DNA of 64,000 nucleotides from Paralithodes platypus (taxonomy: Eukaryota; Arthropoda; Malacostraca; Decapoda; Lithodidae): NCBI GenBank assembly GCA_032716605.1, contig CM064481.1, forward strand, positions 17,726,811 through 17,790,810, written 5' to 3'. The notes under the pieces were generated by a model. It saw only the letters and a program-made list of their open reading frames with translations, was not told the DNA's origin and made no database searches. The position numbers and the translations under genes are program-made. Below are positions 51,601-62,545 of the stretch, piece after piece. The stretch's first letter is position 1, and each line of letters starts with the position of its first letter.

Positions 51601-52519
51601 CATCCAAATCTCTCTCTCTCTCAACATTTTCATGCACTGTGGTTTGAAACACACGCCCACGAAACTCATGATTACCCTCACCAGACGTCTCAACTACCTT
51701 AACCGGGTGGGGGTAAGTCAAGAAATCCAGTAAGTGAAATCCTTCATCTAGTGGAATAGAGTAACCTTTCTTATTAAACACAAACATTTCTACAGTCTTT
51801 CTATTTACGGTGTATAAGGCGGACTCAACATCAAGGTTCTGCGCACGAGAACTTTCAGGTAAAGCCATCACAACCGTTTCATGAGGAACATTCTTTAGTT
51901 TCACTGAGACTTTTGATATCGTATGACCTGGCAATATTGTGGACTTTATTACCGAACCATTCCGTATCACACTATCTGCAAGCAAAATAGAAACGTCCTC
52001 GTTGTTCATAAATCTAGACTGAGGAATTATCTCTGTAGGTAAAGCCTTAGACCGCTCGGCAACGCTATTACCGCTACCATTAACCTCATCGTCTCTCGTA
52101 TCATACAGCATTTGCACAACTCTAGGGACCATGTACGGCTCACCAAGAAAACGCAAAAAATTGCTCTTGTAAAAGACACCCCAGCGACTAGGGTCTATCA
52201 GAAACTTGTGCTCTCTCATGGTCTCTAAACCCAAAAGTAAGTTATCATTCAAATCTGGAGCATGAGACAATACTTGACAAGGTATTAAGACCGGAGAAAT
52301 GTGTCTGTGAAACTTAACCTTTAAATGGATGACACCTACAGGCTTCATCTTTGAGCCCGTCACTCCAGTGATGACTACGTTAGAGGGGTATAAATGTTTC
52401 TCGTAAGGCTGTTGCAAACGGACGTACTTCAGTAAAGTGGGCAAATTGATCAAATTCACACTCGCACCAGTGTCAAATAAAACATTAAGAGGTTTACCTT
52501 GTAACCGCGCCTCAATCAA
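48668..52519 (-). CDS. Ty3/gypsy Pol polyprotein (protease-RT-RNase H-integrase), intact frame
   Basis: 1283 codons from the first start-like codon; the frame is open further upstream and overlaps the end of Gag. An aspartic protease has its active site at residues 16-19 (DTGA). The RT has RPVIDFRKLNEMT, DLLSGFLQVPL and YLDD at 510-513. RNase H has LTDASLTGIGAVL and HVYSDNTAV. The integrase has an HHCC zinc module at about 867-908, a catalytic Asp near 936 (VDLMELP), a second near 992 (LTDNGTEF) and Glu near 1027 (GLVERQN). A GPY/F module lies near 1164 (FEGPYRVV). No chromodomain is seen. Pol is in the -1 frame relative to Gag, so ribosomal frameshifting is likely. Clade within Metaviridae is undecided. 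Confidence 0.95.
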   Translation of the reverse strand: MIEARLQGKPLNVLFDTGASVNLINLPTLLKYVRLQQPYEKHLYPSNVVITGVTGSKMKPVGVIHLKVKFHRHISPVLIPCQVLSHAPDLNDNLLLGLETMREHKFLIDPSRWGVFYKSNFLRFLGEPYMVPRVVQMLYDTRDDEVNGSGNSVAERSKALPTEIIPQSRFMNNEDVSILLADSVIRNGSVIKSTILPGHTISKVSVKLKNVPHETVVMALPESSRAQNLDVESALYTVNRKTVEMFVFNKKGYSIPLDEGFHLLDFLTYPHPVKVVETSGEGNHEFRGRVFQTTVHENVERERDLDAHLNPVDYDNYRGNLVEFLSRYNNIVALPDDPLGKTDLIEHEIRLEPGAKPKYIPAYRLPHKQRAEVDKYITEMLAQDVIEESISPWNYPMFLVAKKDGSWRPVIDFRKLNEMTIPDRQPIPVLQDLLQNIGEGNTIFSTIDLLSGFLQVPLAKDSQELTAFSTPNGHYHYKRMPMGLRNSPPTFTRLVNSVFNGIIGTSVFVYLDDIIIASRTLDDHFRKLTQVFTRLQAAGLKLKLTKCHFLKKKISFLGHVVDDRGISTSDDKIQAVKLFPTPTNADQVRSFIGLAGYYRRFVWKFSEKAAPLTDLLKKDSKFAWTADHQVAFDMLKDNLIRAPVLAFPNYGHDFELLTDASLTGIGAVLMQKIDGKRNVIAYASRKLNSAEQNYDTAEREGLAVVWALKHFREIILGYNVHVYSDNTAVVNLFKNKELKGRLARWFLSIQEYSPTFEHIAGKKNVVADALSRNVPVFSVNLATLDMADVIVSQDQDPVWGPFKTWLKSGKKGKPPTTPVKPKDLILQDGLLHRVAHFNSKSMPSRPVHQIIIPCTSVKDVMKLIHDSPHTSHPGRDRSFRQAQLNYYWPRMKEDIFRYVENCESCARVKGHTSQPCPILSYPIRDEPWSQVSVDLMELPMTEAGNKYLFVAIDSFSRFCVLRPIPNKTAETVASTFLNHVICPFTTPQVLLTDNGTEFNNSILPKLCEILRVNKVNTHVRHPASNGLVERQNRKILECLRHLVSPESMSWDLWIPQVQACLNSAINSSTGETPHFIVFGVDKKLPYELLHSRPKPCYNVDDFVAVRLQQFQNIYQGIHEKLAQSNAELVKRQHKSACPISINPSDIVMVKLFERSSKLDNKFEGPYRVVRRTIGNKFEIKHIYTKLVRECHVDHLKKLSRFVPVNDSDGSEANPDVLEVVQENVTRQRARNNDNYRSKLRSHNHTRFVNSNTFHSRVSDGCEFHKHVDTIFTNLDINVNSFYS

Positions 52520-52617
52520 TGGGCCTTGCTCGATACAATTGATAGTAACTACCTTAGGGACTGGATTTACGTTAACTTCATAATCAGGTGCCTCTTCGAT
52601 GGATCTTGCCTCTGCTA

Positions 52618-53265
52618 CTATGTTAGGTATTCTGGGAGGGGGTCTAAATCTTCCCCCGAAGGATCAGAGTAGACTGCTCTAGCATAGGAAGGTTGCCTAC
52701 CTGTCTCTACACTATTCCCTGTCTGTTGGCTCTGATAGCCCTGAGGTGGCTGTGAGTGTGTACGTTGACTACTCGTATTTGGTTGACTTTGAGAGCCCTG
52801 GAATCCCTGCCGGCTTGGATATCTCTGCGTGGCATTTATATTCCCTGCACTAGATCTACATTCCCCATAGCTATGTGAGTTGGTCTTGTGAGTTGGACAA
52901 TATGAAGTGTTCCTACATCTGATTTGTGTGTGTCCTGGACTGCCACAATTAAAACATATTACCTGGGCATATGTTCCTGGATAACCATTCACATTCTGTG
53001 GACGGTTGTAAACTCTTGTTTGAGCATTCCTTGTCTACTGTCCAGTGAAGGCTGGCTGTCTGGCATAAACCCTTGAGGGCTGCGTGTTAGGTCTAGAGGC
53101 TGTCACCCCCTGTGAGGGACCCGACTGACCTTGGGCAGACCCCCATTGTCTACCTGTGGCAACATTGCTCTGAGCAACGTTAGTATTACCGTTAGCATTA
53201 CTAGAACCTGAGCTGCGTGAGAAGCCTCCACTCTTGCCCGGAGAGTTAGACGCCGCCCTAAGCAC
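52618..53265 (-). pseudogene. gypsy Gag C-terminal part with nonsense codon
   Basis: Two pieces in one frame separated by TAG at 53035-53037. The distal piece carries a CX2CX4HX4C zinc knuckle (CFNCGSPGHTQIRC) and a second Cys/His cluster (CPTHKTNSHSYGEC), then a Gln/Ser/Pro-rich tail ending at 52618. The proximal piece is Ser/Gly/Asn-rich. The capsid-like domain that normally precedes the knuckle is not present. The sequence runs into satellite DNA beyond about 53310, so Gag is truncated. Confidence 0.85.
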
Positions 53266-53335
53266 AGGTAGACTGGATTGTGCAGGTGGTGTGTATTTAG
53301 TACCCTTTTTCTCCTTGGCACACCGCTTATAAATT

Positions 53336-54000
53336 GAAAAATGAAGGATATCCCTCTAACCACTTCCTAATATACATTCAATATTTGGTTTACAATAGGG
53401 ATCGTACCCGGAGGAAATGATGTTCCTTATAGTCCAATAATAGCGGAACCATTGGTCCCCAGCTTATTCATTGAAAAATGAAGTAAATCCCTCGAAAAAC
53501 TCCTAATATACTGTCAATATTTGGTTTATAATAGGGATAGTACCCAGAGGAAACGGTGTTTCTTATAGTTCGATAATAGCAGAACCATTGGCCCCCAGCT
53601 TATCTATTGACAAATGAAGTAAATCCACCGAAAAACTTCATATAATACTTATATCTGGGAAGATACCAATCTATCTCTTGTGCTGTAACTTTCAGTAGAG
53701 TGAGGCTCGGAGCTATAGCCTATTGGCCACTTCCGCGCTCGATGTGACGAGCGTGAGAAAACTTCATAATATCGAGTCATTATTTGGCTTAAAAATAGGA
53801 ATAGTATCCGGAGGAACATTGTTCCTTATAGGTCAACAATATCGGAACCATTGGCCCCCCGCTTATATGTTGAAAAATGAAGTAAATCCCTCGAAAAACT
53901 TCATAATATAATATTTATATATCTATATATCTATATAGGAAGAGATCATCTATCTCTTATATTATAAAATTCAGTAGTGATGCTCGAGCTAGGCCTATTG
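53336..54000. repeat. about 145-bp satellite-like array, right part
   Basis: Four further units continue the 45060-45672 array, with the same CAATATTTGG(C/T)TTATAATAG and ATTGAAAAATGAAG words. The array phase does not join directly across the gypsy element; about 60 bp of one unit is missing. An (ATATCT)n stretch lies at 53915-53935. Confidence 0.88.
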
Positions 54001-54059
54001 GCCGCTTCCGTGATCGCGCGCTCGCGTGAGAAATAAACTTTCACTTCATCCCAAATGTT

Positions 54060-54550
54060 TAGTAATACCTGAGTCGCCCCCGCTGCTGTTATGTGGCCAC
54101 TCGGATTGTGGTAGTGTTACAGTTACACGAAGAGTGCACACTGCACAATTTGTACATTTTTTAGGAGCCCACTTAGTCAATGTACGATTCACACAAGACA
54201 TCTGGCGTACATACCTCGTCAGTTGTGGCTCAGGTGAGGGGGCGGAGATTACTGAGGAGAGCTATAGCCCACCTGTCAGAAAAAGTCCAAGAATCAATGT
54301 TACATAATATAAGAGCAAAGAACCAAAGCATGTACCAGTTCCTTATGTATAAGGCTCATGTAATGTCGAGTAGCCTGCTGGCCCTATGAATGTTTTAAAG
54401 AATTTAGAGTAGAGTAGCATATTCGCTACATCGTTTATAAGAATGGATTTAAGTGGGATAGTCTATAGGCTATCATAAATGCCACTGGAGTACTCTCCTC
54501 CCTTCTTTTTCCATTCATTGTTCTACATTGAGAACTCGGAGGGAAACGTT
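54060..54550. repeat. second copy of the DIRS-2 5' segment
   Basis: Homologous to 43600-44110 block by block (see that entry). With the arrays on either side it suggests a segmental duplication within DIRS-2. Confidence 0.75.
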
Positions 54551-54589
54551 GGTCTTTAATTTAACCGGAACCTTTTGGTACATCGGATG

Positions 54590-55240
54590 TTTGTTTCTGA
54601 AGGAAAACATTGTCCCCCCCCCCCCCCCCCGGAGTTCCCGGAGTACCCGGAGTACTTGGAGGAAACTCTCGTTCCTTAATTTAACCTGAACCTCATGGTT
54701 CCTTGGTTTTTAGTATTACCCGGAGTACTGTACTTGGAGGAAGCTATCGTTCCTTATTTGAATCTGAACCTCTTGGTTCCTGGGTTGACAGTGTTTACCC
54801 GGAGTACCCGGAGTACTTGGAGGAAGCTATCGTTCCTTATTTTAATCTGAACCTCTTGGTTCCTGGGTTGTCAGTGTTTACCCGGAGTACCCGGAGTACT
54901 TGGAGGAAGCTATCGTTCCTTATTTTAATCTGAACCTCTTGGTTCCTGGGTTGTCAGTGTTTACCCGGAGTACTTGGAGGAAGCTCTTGTTCCTTAATTT
55001 TAACCTGAACCTCTTGGTTCCTGGGTTTTCAGTATGTACCCGGAGTTCAGTATTGCTCGGAGTACCCTGAGTATCCCTAGTACCCGGAGTATTCGGAGGA
55101 AGCTCTCGTTCCTTAATTTAACCTGAACTTTTGGTTCCTTGTTTTTTTTATTACTCGGAGTACCCGGAGGAAGCACTCGTTCCTTTATGTTAACCTGAAC
55201 CTTTTGGTTCCTTGGTTTTGTTGGTGTTTTGTACACGTGG
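54590..55240. repeat. about 70-90-bp satellite-like array
   Basis: About eight units built on ACCCGGAGTACTTGGAGGAA, then GTTCCTTA, then TAA(C/T)CTGAACCTCTTGGTTCC. A C-run lies at 54613-54630. The unit resembles the GGAGGAAAC...CTTATAGTTCAA half of the 145-bp monomer, so the two arrays may be related. Confidence 0.88.
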
Positions 55241-55860
55241 AGGAAAACTTTGTTTCTCCATTTAACCGGAACTTCTTTGTGCATCGTTTTTTTTTTTTTT
55301 TTTTTTTTTTCTCTAAATATTGTTCCTCGGTTTCCTTGAAACCATTTAGTACCCGGAGGTCTAAAACCCTGATACCCGGAGAGAACGGAGGGACACAGGA
55401 GCCCCGCCGACTCCGGGACTCGAAGCATGCAATTGTATAGGGTTAGTTGGTGCTCTTGCATTGGAGGAAACTTTGTTGCTCAATTTGTTCACATGCAAAC
55501 TCTTTCTATTTTAAGAAATTAACACATAATTGTGTTGGTGCTCTTGCACTGGAGGAAACTTTGTTGCTCCATTTGGTTTCATGCAAACTCTTTCTATTTA
55601 AGAAATTAACATATACCTGTAATTGTGTTGGTGCTTATACTTTATTTACTCGAAACCATTTAGTACCCGGAGTTCTAAACCCGGAGACCCAGAGAGAACA
55701 GAGGTACACAGGAGCCCCGCCAACTCCGGGACTCGAAGCATGCAAATTGTATAGGTTTAGTTGGTGCTCTTGCACTTGGTCATGCAAACTCTTAGGAATC
55801 ATTGGTATCGAAGCACTTCATAACATATTACTCATATAGGAAGAGAATAATTGGTCCCTC
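55241..55860. repeat. duplicated 300-bp segment at the end of the array
   Basis: GGAGCCCCGCC(G/A)ACTCCGGG followed by ACTCGAAGCATGCAA occurs at about 55400 and 55708. TTGGAGGAAACTTTGTTGCTC occurs at about 55458 and 55550. The first word is also at about 45205. A T run is at 55287-55310. Confidence 0.8.
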
Positions 55861-56589
55861 ATGTAAAATTCAGTAGAGGAAAGCCGAGCTAGCTAGGCCT
55901 ATTGGCCGCCCTCGTGGACACTTGCCCGAGGTGGCAAACAAAGCATGGCCTTATAAATAAGTACTGGTACAAGAATGGGACATATAAGGGAATCAATAAG
56001 TCTAGCTAAGAACCTATCAGCTCGAAGTAATGCTAGAAGCATGCAAACTATAAAGTGAAGCGACTTATAAAAGTGAAGCGACTTTGAAAAATTTAATACT
56101 AGTAGAATTTCAGGAAATAATGTAGGCTACTTTACGACAAAGAAAACTTTGAATTAATAATATCCTTAGAGTTTAATGTGTATCCTGAGGGAACACGAAT
56201 AAGATGAATAATAGCCTACGATAAGTAAATAATTAAATGCAAGCATTGTATAGGATATAGCCTAATATAACAATAATCACTTACTACGACGAACAACCAA
56301 TATTAAGAATGGCGAAGCAGTATCCATATACTTTCGGTGTGGACAGGCGTGGACGGTGGCCCTCTGAAACATACAGGGCGATTACTCAATTCATGTTTGG
56401 ACCTAACTCAAATAATATATAACAAGGACTCACTAGGAGTGAGAAAGCTAGGCAAGCGCTGAGACGCCCAGAGCAAGGGGGCACACGTCCGACTCACCTG
56501 GATCACAACCGTAAAGAGGCAGATAAACACGCTAGAAAGTCTGGCATCATGTGCAAGGGAAGCATAACGACAGCACAGCTGGAGGGCTG
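55861..56589. other. DIRS-2 flank, no gene recognised
   Basis: AT-rich sequence with GAAGCGACTT repeated near 56057-56080. There is no domain-bearing frame and no match found elsewhere in the window. Confidence 0.4.
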
Positions 56590-56820
56590 AGGCACCGGGA
56601 GGTTTGAAATGATAGATTCTTCTTTAAATTTTATTTCTAGTGGTATTCATTTTCAATGACGAGCCCTTGGTAAGATTTAATGGGTATTAACCAAGGATTG
56701 TTTTTATGCTATATACGCAACGGTTGTGATAAGAACTCCGGGGAATCCCGAACGGGTCCCGGAATCTCAACCTATATATAGTATAGGCTCTTCGTCATTG
56801 ACGAAGGAACCAATACTAAA
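56590..56820. repeat. DIRS-2 inverted terminal repeat (right side), uninterrupted
   Basis: Reverse complement of 41095-41125 plus 35926-36083 plus 35030-35054. It shows the empty form of the TTAA where MITE 2 and piggyBac C are inserted on the other side (TTCTTCTTTAAATTTTAT near 56620) and the empty site of the L2-like LINE (near 56782). Confidence 0.85.
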
Positions 56821-56822
56821 TA

Positions 56823-57792
56823 CAGTAAAAGTCCATTAATCCGACGACCGATGATTCGAATCTCCCAATAGTCCGAATTTTTCAATTTGAGGCCAAATCC
56901 GAATTCACCCGATGGTCCGAATTTCAAGAAGTCCCAAAGTCCCCTTTTTGAGGCATTAGGCCACTCAAATGACACATAATGGAGCACACACATATCATAT
57001 GTTCATGAATTCACTTTAAAAGTTTACCATTGTCATTGTAGCCTATTACCTACTTCAAAACATTCAGATTAATGGTCAAAGGAAGCTACTGATATAAACG
57101 TAAACACCTTCTTCTTCTTCTTCTTCCACATCGTCTGCTAGAGAGTTTGTTTTGCTCTTGAACGCATCCTTGGGACGCTCCGATGCGCTACTGGCTTGCA
57201 CCGCATTTTCTGCAAGCGCATTCAGTCTTGAGCTTGAAAACGCACCTTTGGACGTATTAGTCTTGAGCTTGAAAACGCACCTTTGGACGTTCCGATACAC
57301 TACTATTTATAGTTCAGTGATCGGAGCGTCCCAAGGGTGCTTTCAAGACAACAAGACAAGGGTGCTTTCAATACAATATAATATAACAGAGCACGTCACA
57401 AAAGGAAAATCACAAAAGGAAAATTACAAGAACCTCTCAGGGAAGTGCCGTTGTTAAGGCATTACTTCCCGAACCACATCTGATCTGATCTTCAAGAGCA
57501 AGACAAACTCGCTAGTAGACGGAAGAAGAAGAAGACGTTTATAGCAGCAGATTCCCTTGACCATTAATCTGTTTTGAAGTAGGTAATAGGCTACAATGAC
57601 AATGGTAAACTTTTGAAGTGATTTCATGAACATATGATATGTGTGTGTGCACCATTGTGTCATTTGGGTGGCCTAATGCCTCAATGTTTTCGTCATACAC
57701 AGGTTCATAGGGGTAAAGTCCGATAATCCGAAAAATCCACTAATCCGAACGAGGGCCGGTCCGCTGCCCTTCGGATTAACGGAAGTTTACTG
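56823..57792. mobile_element. long-TIR pogo/Tigger-like element 7 (970 bp)
   Basis: The left end CAGTAAAAGTCCATTAATCC and right end (inverted) CAGTAAACTTCCGTTAATCC are alike, with TA at 56821-56822 and 57793-57794. Inverted pairing continues inward for about 400 bp at each side with gaps. The centre contains a tandem duplication of TCTTGAGCTTGAAAACGCAC. No transposase is seen. Element 8 is a near-identical copy. Confidence 0.92.
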
Positions 57793-57796
57793 TATT

Positions 57797-58300
57797 ACAG
57801 TTTTGACAACCCGTAAGGGAAGGAAGGAAAAACTAATATTTATTAGTGGCTCCTGGAGTCAATGACGTAAGAGCCTATGTTAATATGGCCTCGTTCCGGG
57901 CTCCTCTGAGCCCGGGTTAACCTGGATCACGGTGGTCGAGAACCAAGATCATCATAGGGGGTACCCCTTAATCATTCCTACGGTACATCATTGGGTTGGA
58001 GCCACTGAAAGTAGGAAATAAAAAGAAAAGAATTAGCACACTTTGAACACCGCGCCCACGCGCGCTCCGGTCTTCCTCAACTTCCCACACACCTGCAGTT
58101 GGCTGTTCCTCCCAGGAACCTTCTCTAATGTAATATCAAGTTGAGCATGTGTATGGGAAGGGGATGGTGGGAGGGCACTTTTCGTCATTGACTCCAGGAG
58201 CCACCAATAAATATTAGTTTTTCCTTCCTTCCCTTACGGGTTGTCAAAACCGTAATTTATTGGTGGCTCCTTACGTCAATGACGTAAGAGCCTAGAATAT
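57797..58300. repeat. DIRS-3 terminal block with inverted sub-blocks and hairpin
   Basis: A block AAGGAAGGAAAAACTAATAT...GGCTCCTGGAGTCAATGACG at 57814-57880 recurs inverted at 58175-58235, followed by the hairpin ACGGGTTGTCAAAACCGT (58236-58253) and a further block. This is the same layout as 27660-28200 and 41088-41300. Confidence 0.75.
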
Positions 58301-59200
58301 CACGACCGGTGGAGGGACCTACATAAGCTCATCACGCTAAACTGCGAGAAACTAATAGGAAGACCAAAACGAAAACTGTGACAGGTGTCTAAATATAAGA
58401 GTATAGTCGTAAGAAAAAGATGTATAAGGCGGGTACCATTAAAGAAGCCTATCTCGGAAAGACAGAACTACTGAGGTGTGAATACTGATAATTGTATATC
58501 ACAAAAATAAAATTAAAATAATGTTATGCATTTATAGTTGCAATAACGTATCGATCTTGTTACATAACAGATCTAGTGCGGTAATAGCACTCTTGTTATC
58601 CATTCCGGATTGTGTGTCCTGCCAACTTGTCCTGGAATTAACGTGCCCCCCTCCCCCCCCTTTTTTTCATTTAAGGTGACAGGTAGGATGCACTTTCTAT
58701 TACCTTACACCCTGGTAACAAGGCATTGAATAAATATACCCTTCTTCTTAATGGCTTTGGGGGGCATCATCCTGCTCTACAGCTATGTTTGGTAATTTGG
58801 GACTTCTCCGGAAGTACCGACAAGTATATGGTTAGGGACGCATTGCTAGAGGGCCAACAGGACCGTCTGAGATATATCTTCCCCTGAGAACACCTATTTA
58901 GTAAAACTAATGGTAGCGGACCATATGTGCCTATCATGGGATTTTGCGATTACCTGAGGTTCAACTACCTTCATTAACTTTGCAAAAGGGATGCTAACAC
59001 TTTCTTTCCCCACCTTATTTGACCCTCATGGGGGAAGCACAATTGTGTCTTATTCCTAGGAATAATAGACTTAAGAGTAGGTATATAGTGCATTAACAGG
59101 GAATAGAGCATGGAGTATTTTTGCTCTTGTCAAGGCAGGAATAGATAAAGGTGTGGGGAGATGTTCCTGGTGTTCCTTTTGTTCTTACACTGGTGTAGTA
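58301..59200. other. 3' non-coding part of DIRS-3
   Basis: Shares AATATCACGACCGG with 41293 and a C-run/T-run at 58646-58668 with DIRS-1 and DIRS-2. No gene is recognised. Confidence 0.5.
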
Positions 59201-60352
59201 ACAAAAGGTACAGAACTCTTAGTAGCAAAATTATGTAGACTTTGTCATGGATGTCCGTTCTGAGACCCATTGGCCAATGGTCTCAGTACTTTGACAATAC
59301 GCACTTATTAAGTTTCTTGTCCTATGTGGTCTAACCGGAGAAGGCCTGGACTGTGACAACGTTAGGTCCTTCTCGATTAACCATTGAGGAAGTGAATGGC
59401 GATTAGGGGCTCTGAGCTTACCACGAGCCTGCCTAACAAACCCCGTTGGTCTTAAACTAGTACACGTCAAGAAGGGTTTCTTTATGACGATACGTGGTTT
59501 ATAAGTGTGTTAATTGTTAGCTCTTTTAATGTCAACTTAGAAACTTTGGTGCTTCAGGGACCCAGCCACCGATGGAGACTGCTGGTTTTGAATTTGCATT
59601 CCAAGGTGTAAATTGTATTAAGCGTGAACTATCCTGTCTTGGAGTTGACGCTGTGTGTTGGCTAGTGGGTGTATCTGTGACTTCCTTGTCGTAGGATGGT
59701 AGCCATTTGGATTAGAGGATGTCCATATCGCAAGTGTTGTAGAACCCTGGTAGAGATGTTGCCTGGATTAATGGGGAATGTTTTGGGCTAGAAAGCATAT
59801 CTTTTACCCGAGCAAATCTAGAGAGAACTGGTCCGGGTAGGGACCTGTTTCTCGAAGCCAATTACAGTCGTCATGGTGTCCAACTGGTGTGACATTGACC
59901 TGGAGGTCAATGATAATGCATGAACTTTGGGAAAATCGTGGGGCTGTTAGTTCTTGGGTATGATGTGACACTGACTAAAGGTTGTCCATTTTCTTTGACT
60001 GATGAACTTCAGAATGGCTGATAGTGCCGACCTATCAGAGTCGAAGTGTCTGTGTCCAATCCCAACAGTGGGAGGGGGGTTTGGCCAATGTGTCACTTAT
60101 TACCTTTACTTGAGATTTTCCCCCGCAACGCCAGGGGATGTCGAATTCTCTTTGGGATGGATTTTGTTTTATAGTCTGGAGTTGTGTATCCCCTATTACT
60201 CCTACTCCTGCCGATTGTGTAGGAGTGAGAATTCTGATTTCTCTAAATTTATTCTGAACTTCCTTTTGCCACATGTTACGTGACTATCAGGGTTTGATTT
60301 TTTGGCTATGGAGTGGAGAAGACCACAGTATTCTACAAACTTGAAGGTTAAA

Positions 60353-60396
<44 letters not shown>

Positions 60397-61560
60397 GCTG
60401 ACTTTTGAGTAGAGGGGGAAGAGTTTGTTTCACTCTCTTGGTGAAAGTTGGGAGCTATGTCCGTGCTGGAAGGAATTCTGGTGAACCTTCTCGTTCTGAT
60501 TCTGAAAGGGATAGCTAGGACCTTTTTTGGTACCTCTTGTATTGGGATGTGCCAGAGGACTCTTCTATATCTGGAACAATTATCCAGACCTTAGATTGTA
60601 GAATCAGTTATATTTGGTGACTAGTTAGTATCCTGAACTTTCTATTGTGAATTGATTTGTTGAGGAGTAAACATGTCTATCTTAGGGTTTTAGTTGTAGA
60701 CTGTCTCTTTTGGGGAGAAATATGTGATAGAAAGCTGGGATGCCTTCTGGCACCTGGGACACAACATTGTCTCTCAACATTTAGTTCATTAATATTTCGA
60801 TTCTAGAGGAAGTTGTCCATTGTTGGCCTGAACTCTGAGGAGGGGTTAGTTTGTTTATTAAACTGATCCAACCTATCTATCTGAGGGCTTAGTACCCGAG
60901 CCTGAGCTTCGTTCAGGTTGTTTGGGGAATCACACTATATGTGAATCTGGGTGAAGATTGTGCTAGAGTGGCCATATCTTTGGGTATTCTTGGACGATTG
61001 GATGAGTAGATACTGTCTAGTTCTAGTTGCTTCAAAATTTGTAATAACGGTGGATCCCCAGATCGACCTTGGTGATTTCACCTACATCACTACAAGCGCA
61101 AACAAGAGCCACTCTTGACTTTCCCGGTGGTCATGCGAGAATTACCCCGTGGAGTTCCTCTGATAAAATGAAGTGTGGACTTGGAGTGTTGTTGAGGGAT
61201 CGACTCTGTTACTTGCCTCATGGCTTGTGCGGGGTGTTGTGTGATAAAATGTTGACAGCAACCTCTGGGTTCTTTGACGTAGTCCTAACGTCTTTGTCAA
61301 TCCGTGCAGGGTAGGTGTATTTATCATGGGGTTAATTAGTTGGTTACAACTTATTATTTGGGGATCTGAGATATTTCCAGAACTTCTGGTGGATAGAGTG
61401 GGAGTTTTTTATGTATGCCTAGTGGTAAATTGGAGATCCTCCAAACTTTGACTCAGTCAACCACTTGGCCCCTGGCTCATCTCTTAGAGTGTATACCCCC
61501 ATCGTAGGGTTTTTGTTCCTTGACATTTTTGTGGAGCAACCTCTGGATTTATAGAGATTA
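59201..61560 (-). pseudogene. DIRS-3 recombinase and RT remnant, degenerate
   Basis: 59231-59470 still encodes, on the minus strand, GFVRQARGKLRAPNRHSL, matching the recombinase block GFMRACFKLRPPPRQLMP of DIRS-1. GTAGCCATTTGG...GTCCATATCGCAAG at 59699-59735 matches the recombinase start (30187-30222 in DIRS-1). CTGTCTCTTTTGGGGAGAAA near 60700 and TCTAGAGGAAGTTG near 60804 match RT nucleotides near 31785 and 31890. Order and strand agree with DIRS-1, and no long frame survives. A pure T run is at 60353-60393. Confidence 0.75.
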
Positions 61561-61579
61561 GAGAGATTTAATGGTAATA

Positions 61580-62545
61580 CAGTAAAAGTCCGTTAATCTG
61601 ACGACCGATGATTTGAATCTCCCAATAGTCCGAATTTTTCAATTTGAGGCCAAATCCGAATTCACCCGATGGTCCGAATTTCAAGAAGTCCCAAAGTCCC
61701 CTTTTTGAGGCATTAGGCCACTCAAATGACACATAATGGAGCACACACATATCATATGTTCATGAATTCACTTTAAAAGTTTACCATTGTCATTGTAGCC
61801 TATTATCTACTTCAAAACATTCAGATTAATGGTCAAAGGAAGCTACTGATATAATCGTAAACACCTTCGTCTTCTTCTTCTTCCACATCGTCTGCTAGAG
61901 AGTTTGTTTTGCTCTTGAACGCATCCTTGGGACGCTCCGATGCGCTACTGGCTTGCACCGCATTTTCTGCAAGCGCATTCAGTCTTGAGCTTGAAAACGC
62001 ACCTTTGGACGTATTAGTCTTGAGCTTGAAAACGCACCTTTGGATGTTCCGATACGCTACTATTTATAGTTCAGTGATCGGAGCATCCCAAGGGTGCTTT
62101 CAAGACAACAAGACAAGGGTGCTTTCAATACAATATAATATAACAGAGCACGTCACAAAAGGAAAATCACAAAAGGAAAATTACAAGAACCTCTCAGGGA
62201 AGTGCCGTTGTTAAGGCATTACTTCCCGAACCACATCTGATCTTCAAGAGCAAGACAAACTCGCTAGTAGACGGAAGAAGAAGACGTTTATATCAGCAGA
62301 TTCCTTTGACCATTAATCTGAATGTTTTGAAGTAGGTAATAGGCTACAATGACAATGGTAAACTTTTGAAGTGATTTCATGAACATATGATATGTGTGTG
62401 TGCACCATTGTGTCATTTGGGTGGCCTAATGTCTCAATGTTTTCGTCATACACAGGTTCATAGGGGTAAAGTCCGATAATCCGAAAAATCCACTAATCCG
62501 AACGAGAGCCGGTCCGCTGCCCTTCGGATTAACGGAAGTTTACTG
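61580..62545. mobile_element. long-TIR pogo/Tigger-like element 8 (966 bp)
   Basis: Near-identical to element 7 in the same orientation, differing by a few substitutions and short indels (for example near 62240 and 62320). TA lies at 61578-61579 and 62546-62547, in an unrelated flank, so this is an independent insertion and not a duplication of the region. Confidence 0.93.

Larger units (their letters stand above)
45673..53330 (-). mobile_element. Ty3/gypsy LTR retrotransposon, 5' part missing
   Basis: An insertion in the 145-bp array, coding on the minus strand: Gag remnant (52618-53265) then Pol (48668-52519). The 3' region contains the end TGTAACGATC at 45673, a plausible LTR terminus (TG...CA convention). 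A second LTR is not found at the other side, because the array resumes only about 60 bp beyond the first visible Gag codons. A 5' LTR and Gag start are therefore missing. The 3' non-coding part is unusually long (about 3 kb) because it holds a 53-bp minisatellite. Confidence 0.85.

Noticed and set aside
57152..57457. 101-codon frame present in both copies of the long-TIR element
   Set aside because: It is present in both because the elements are near-identical. It has no domain and covers a tandem duplication and an inverted arm, so it is unlikely to be a gene.
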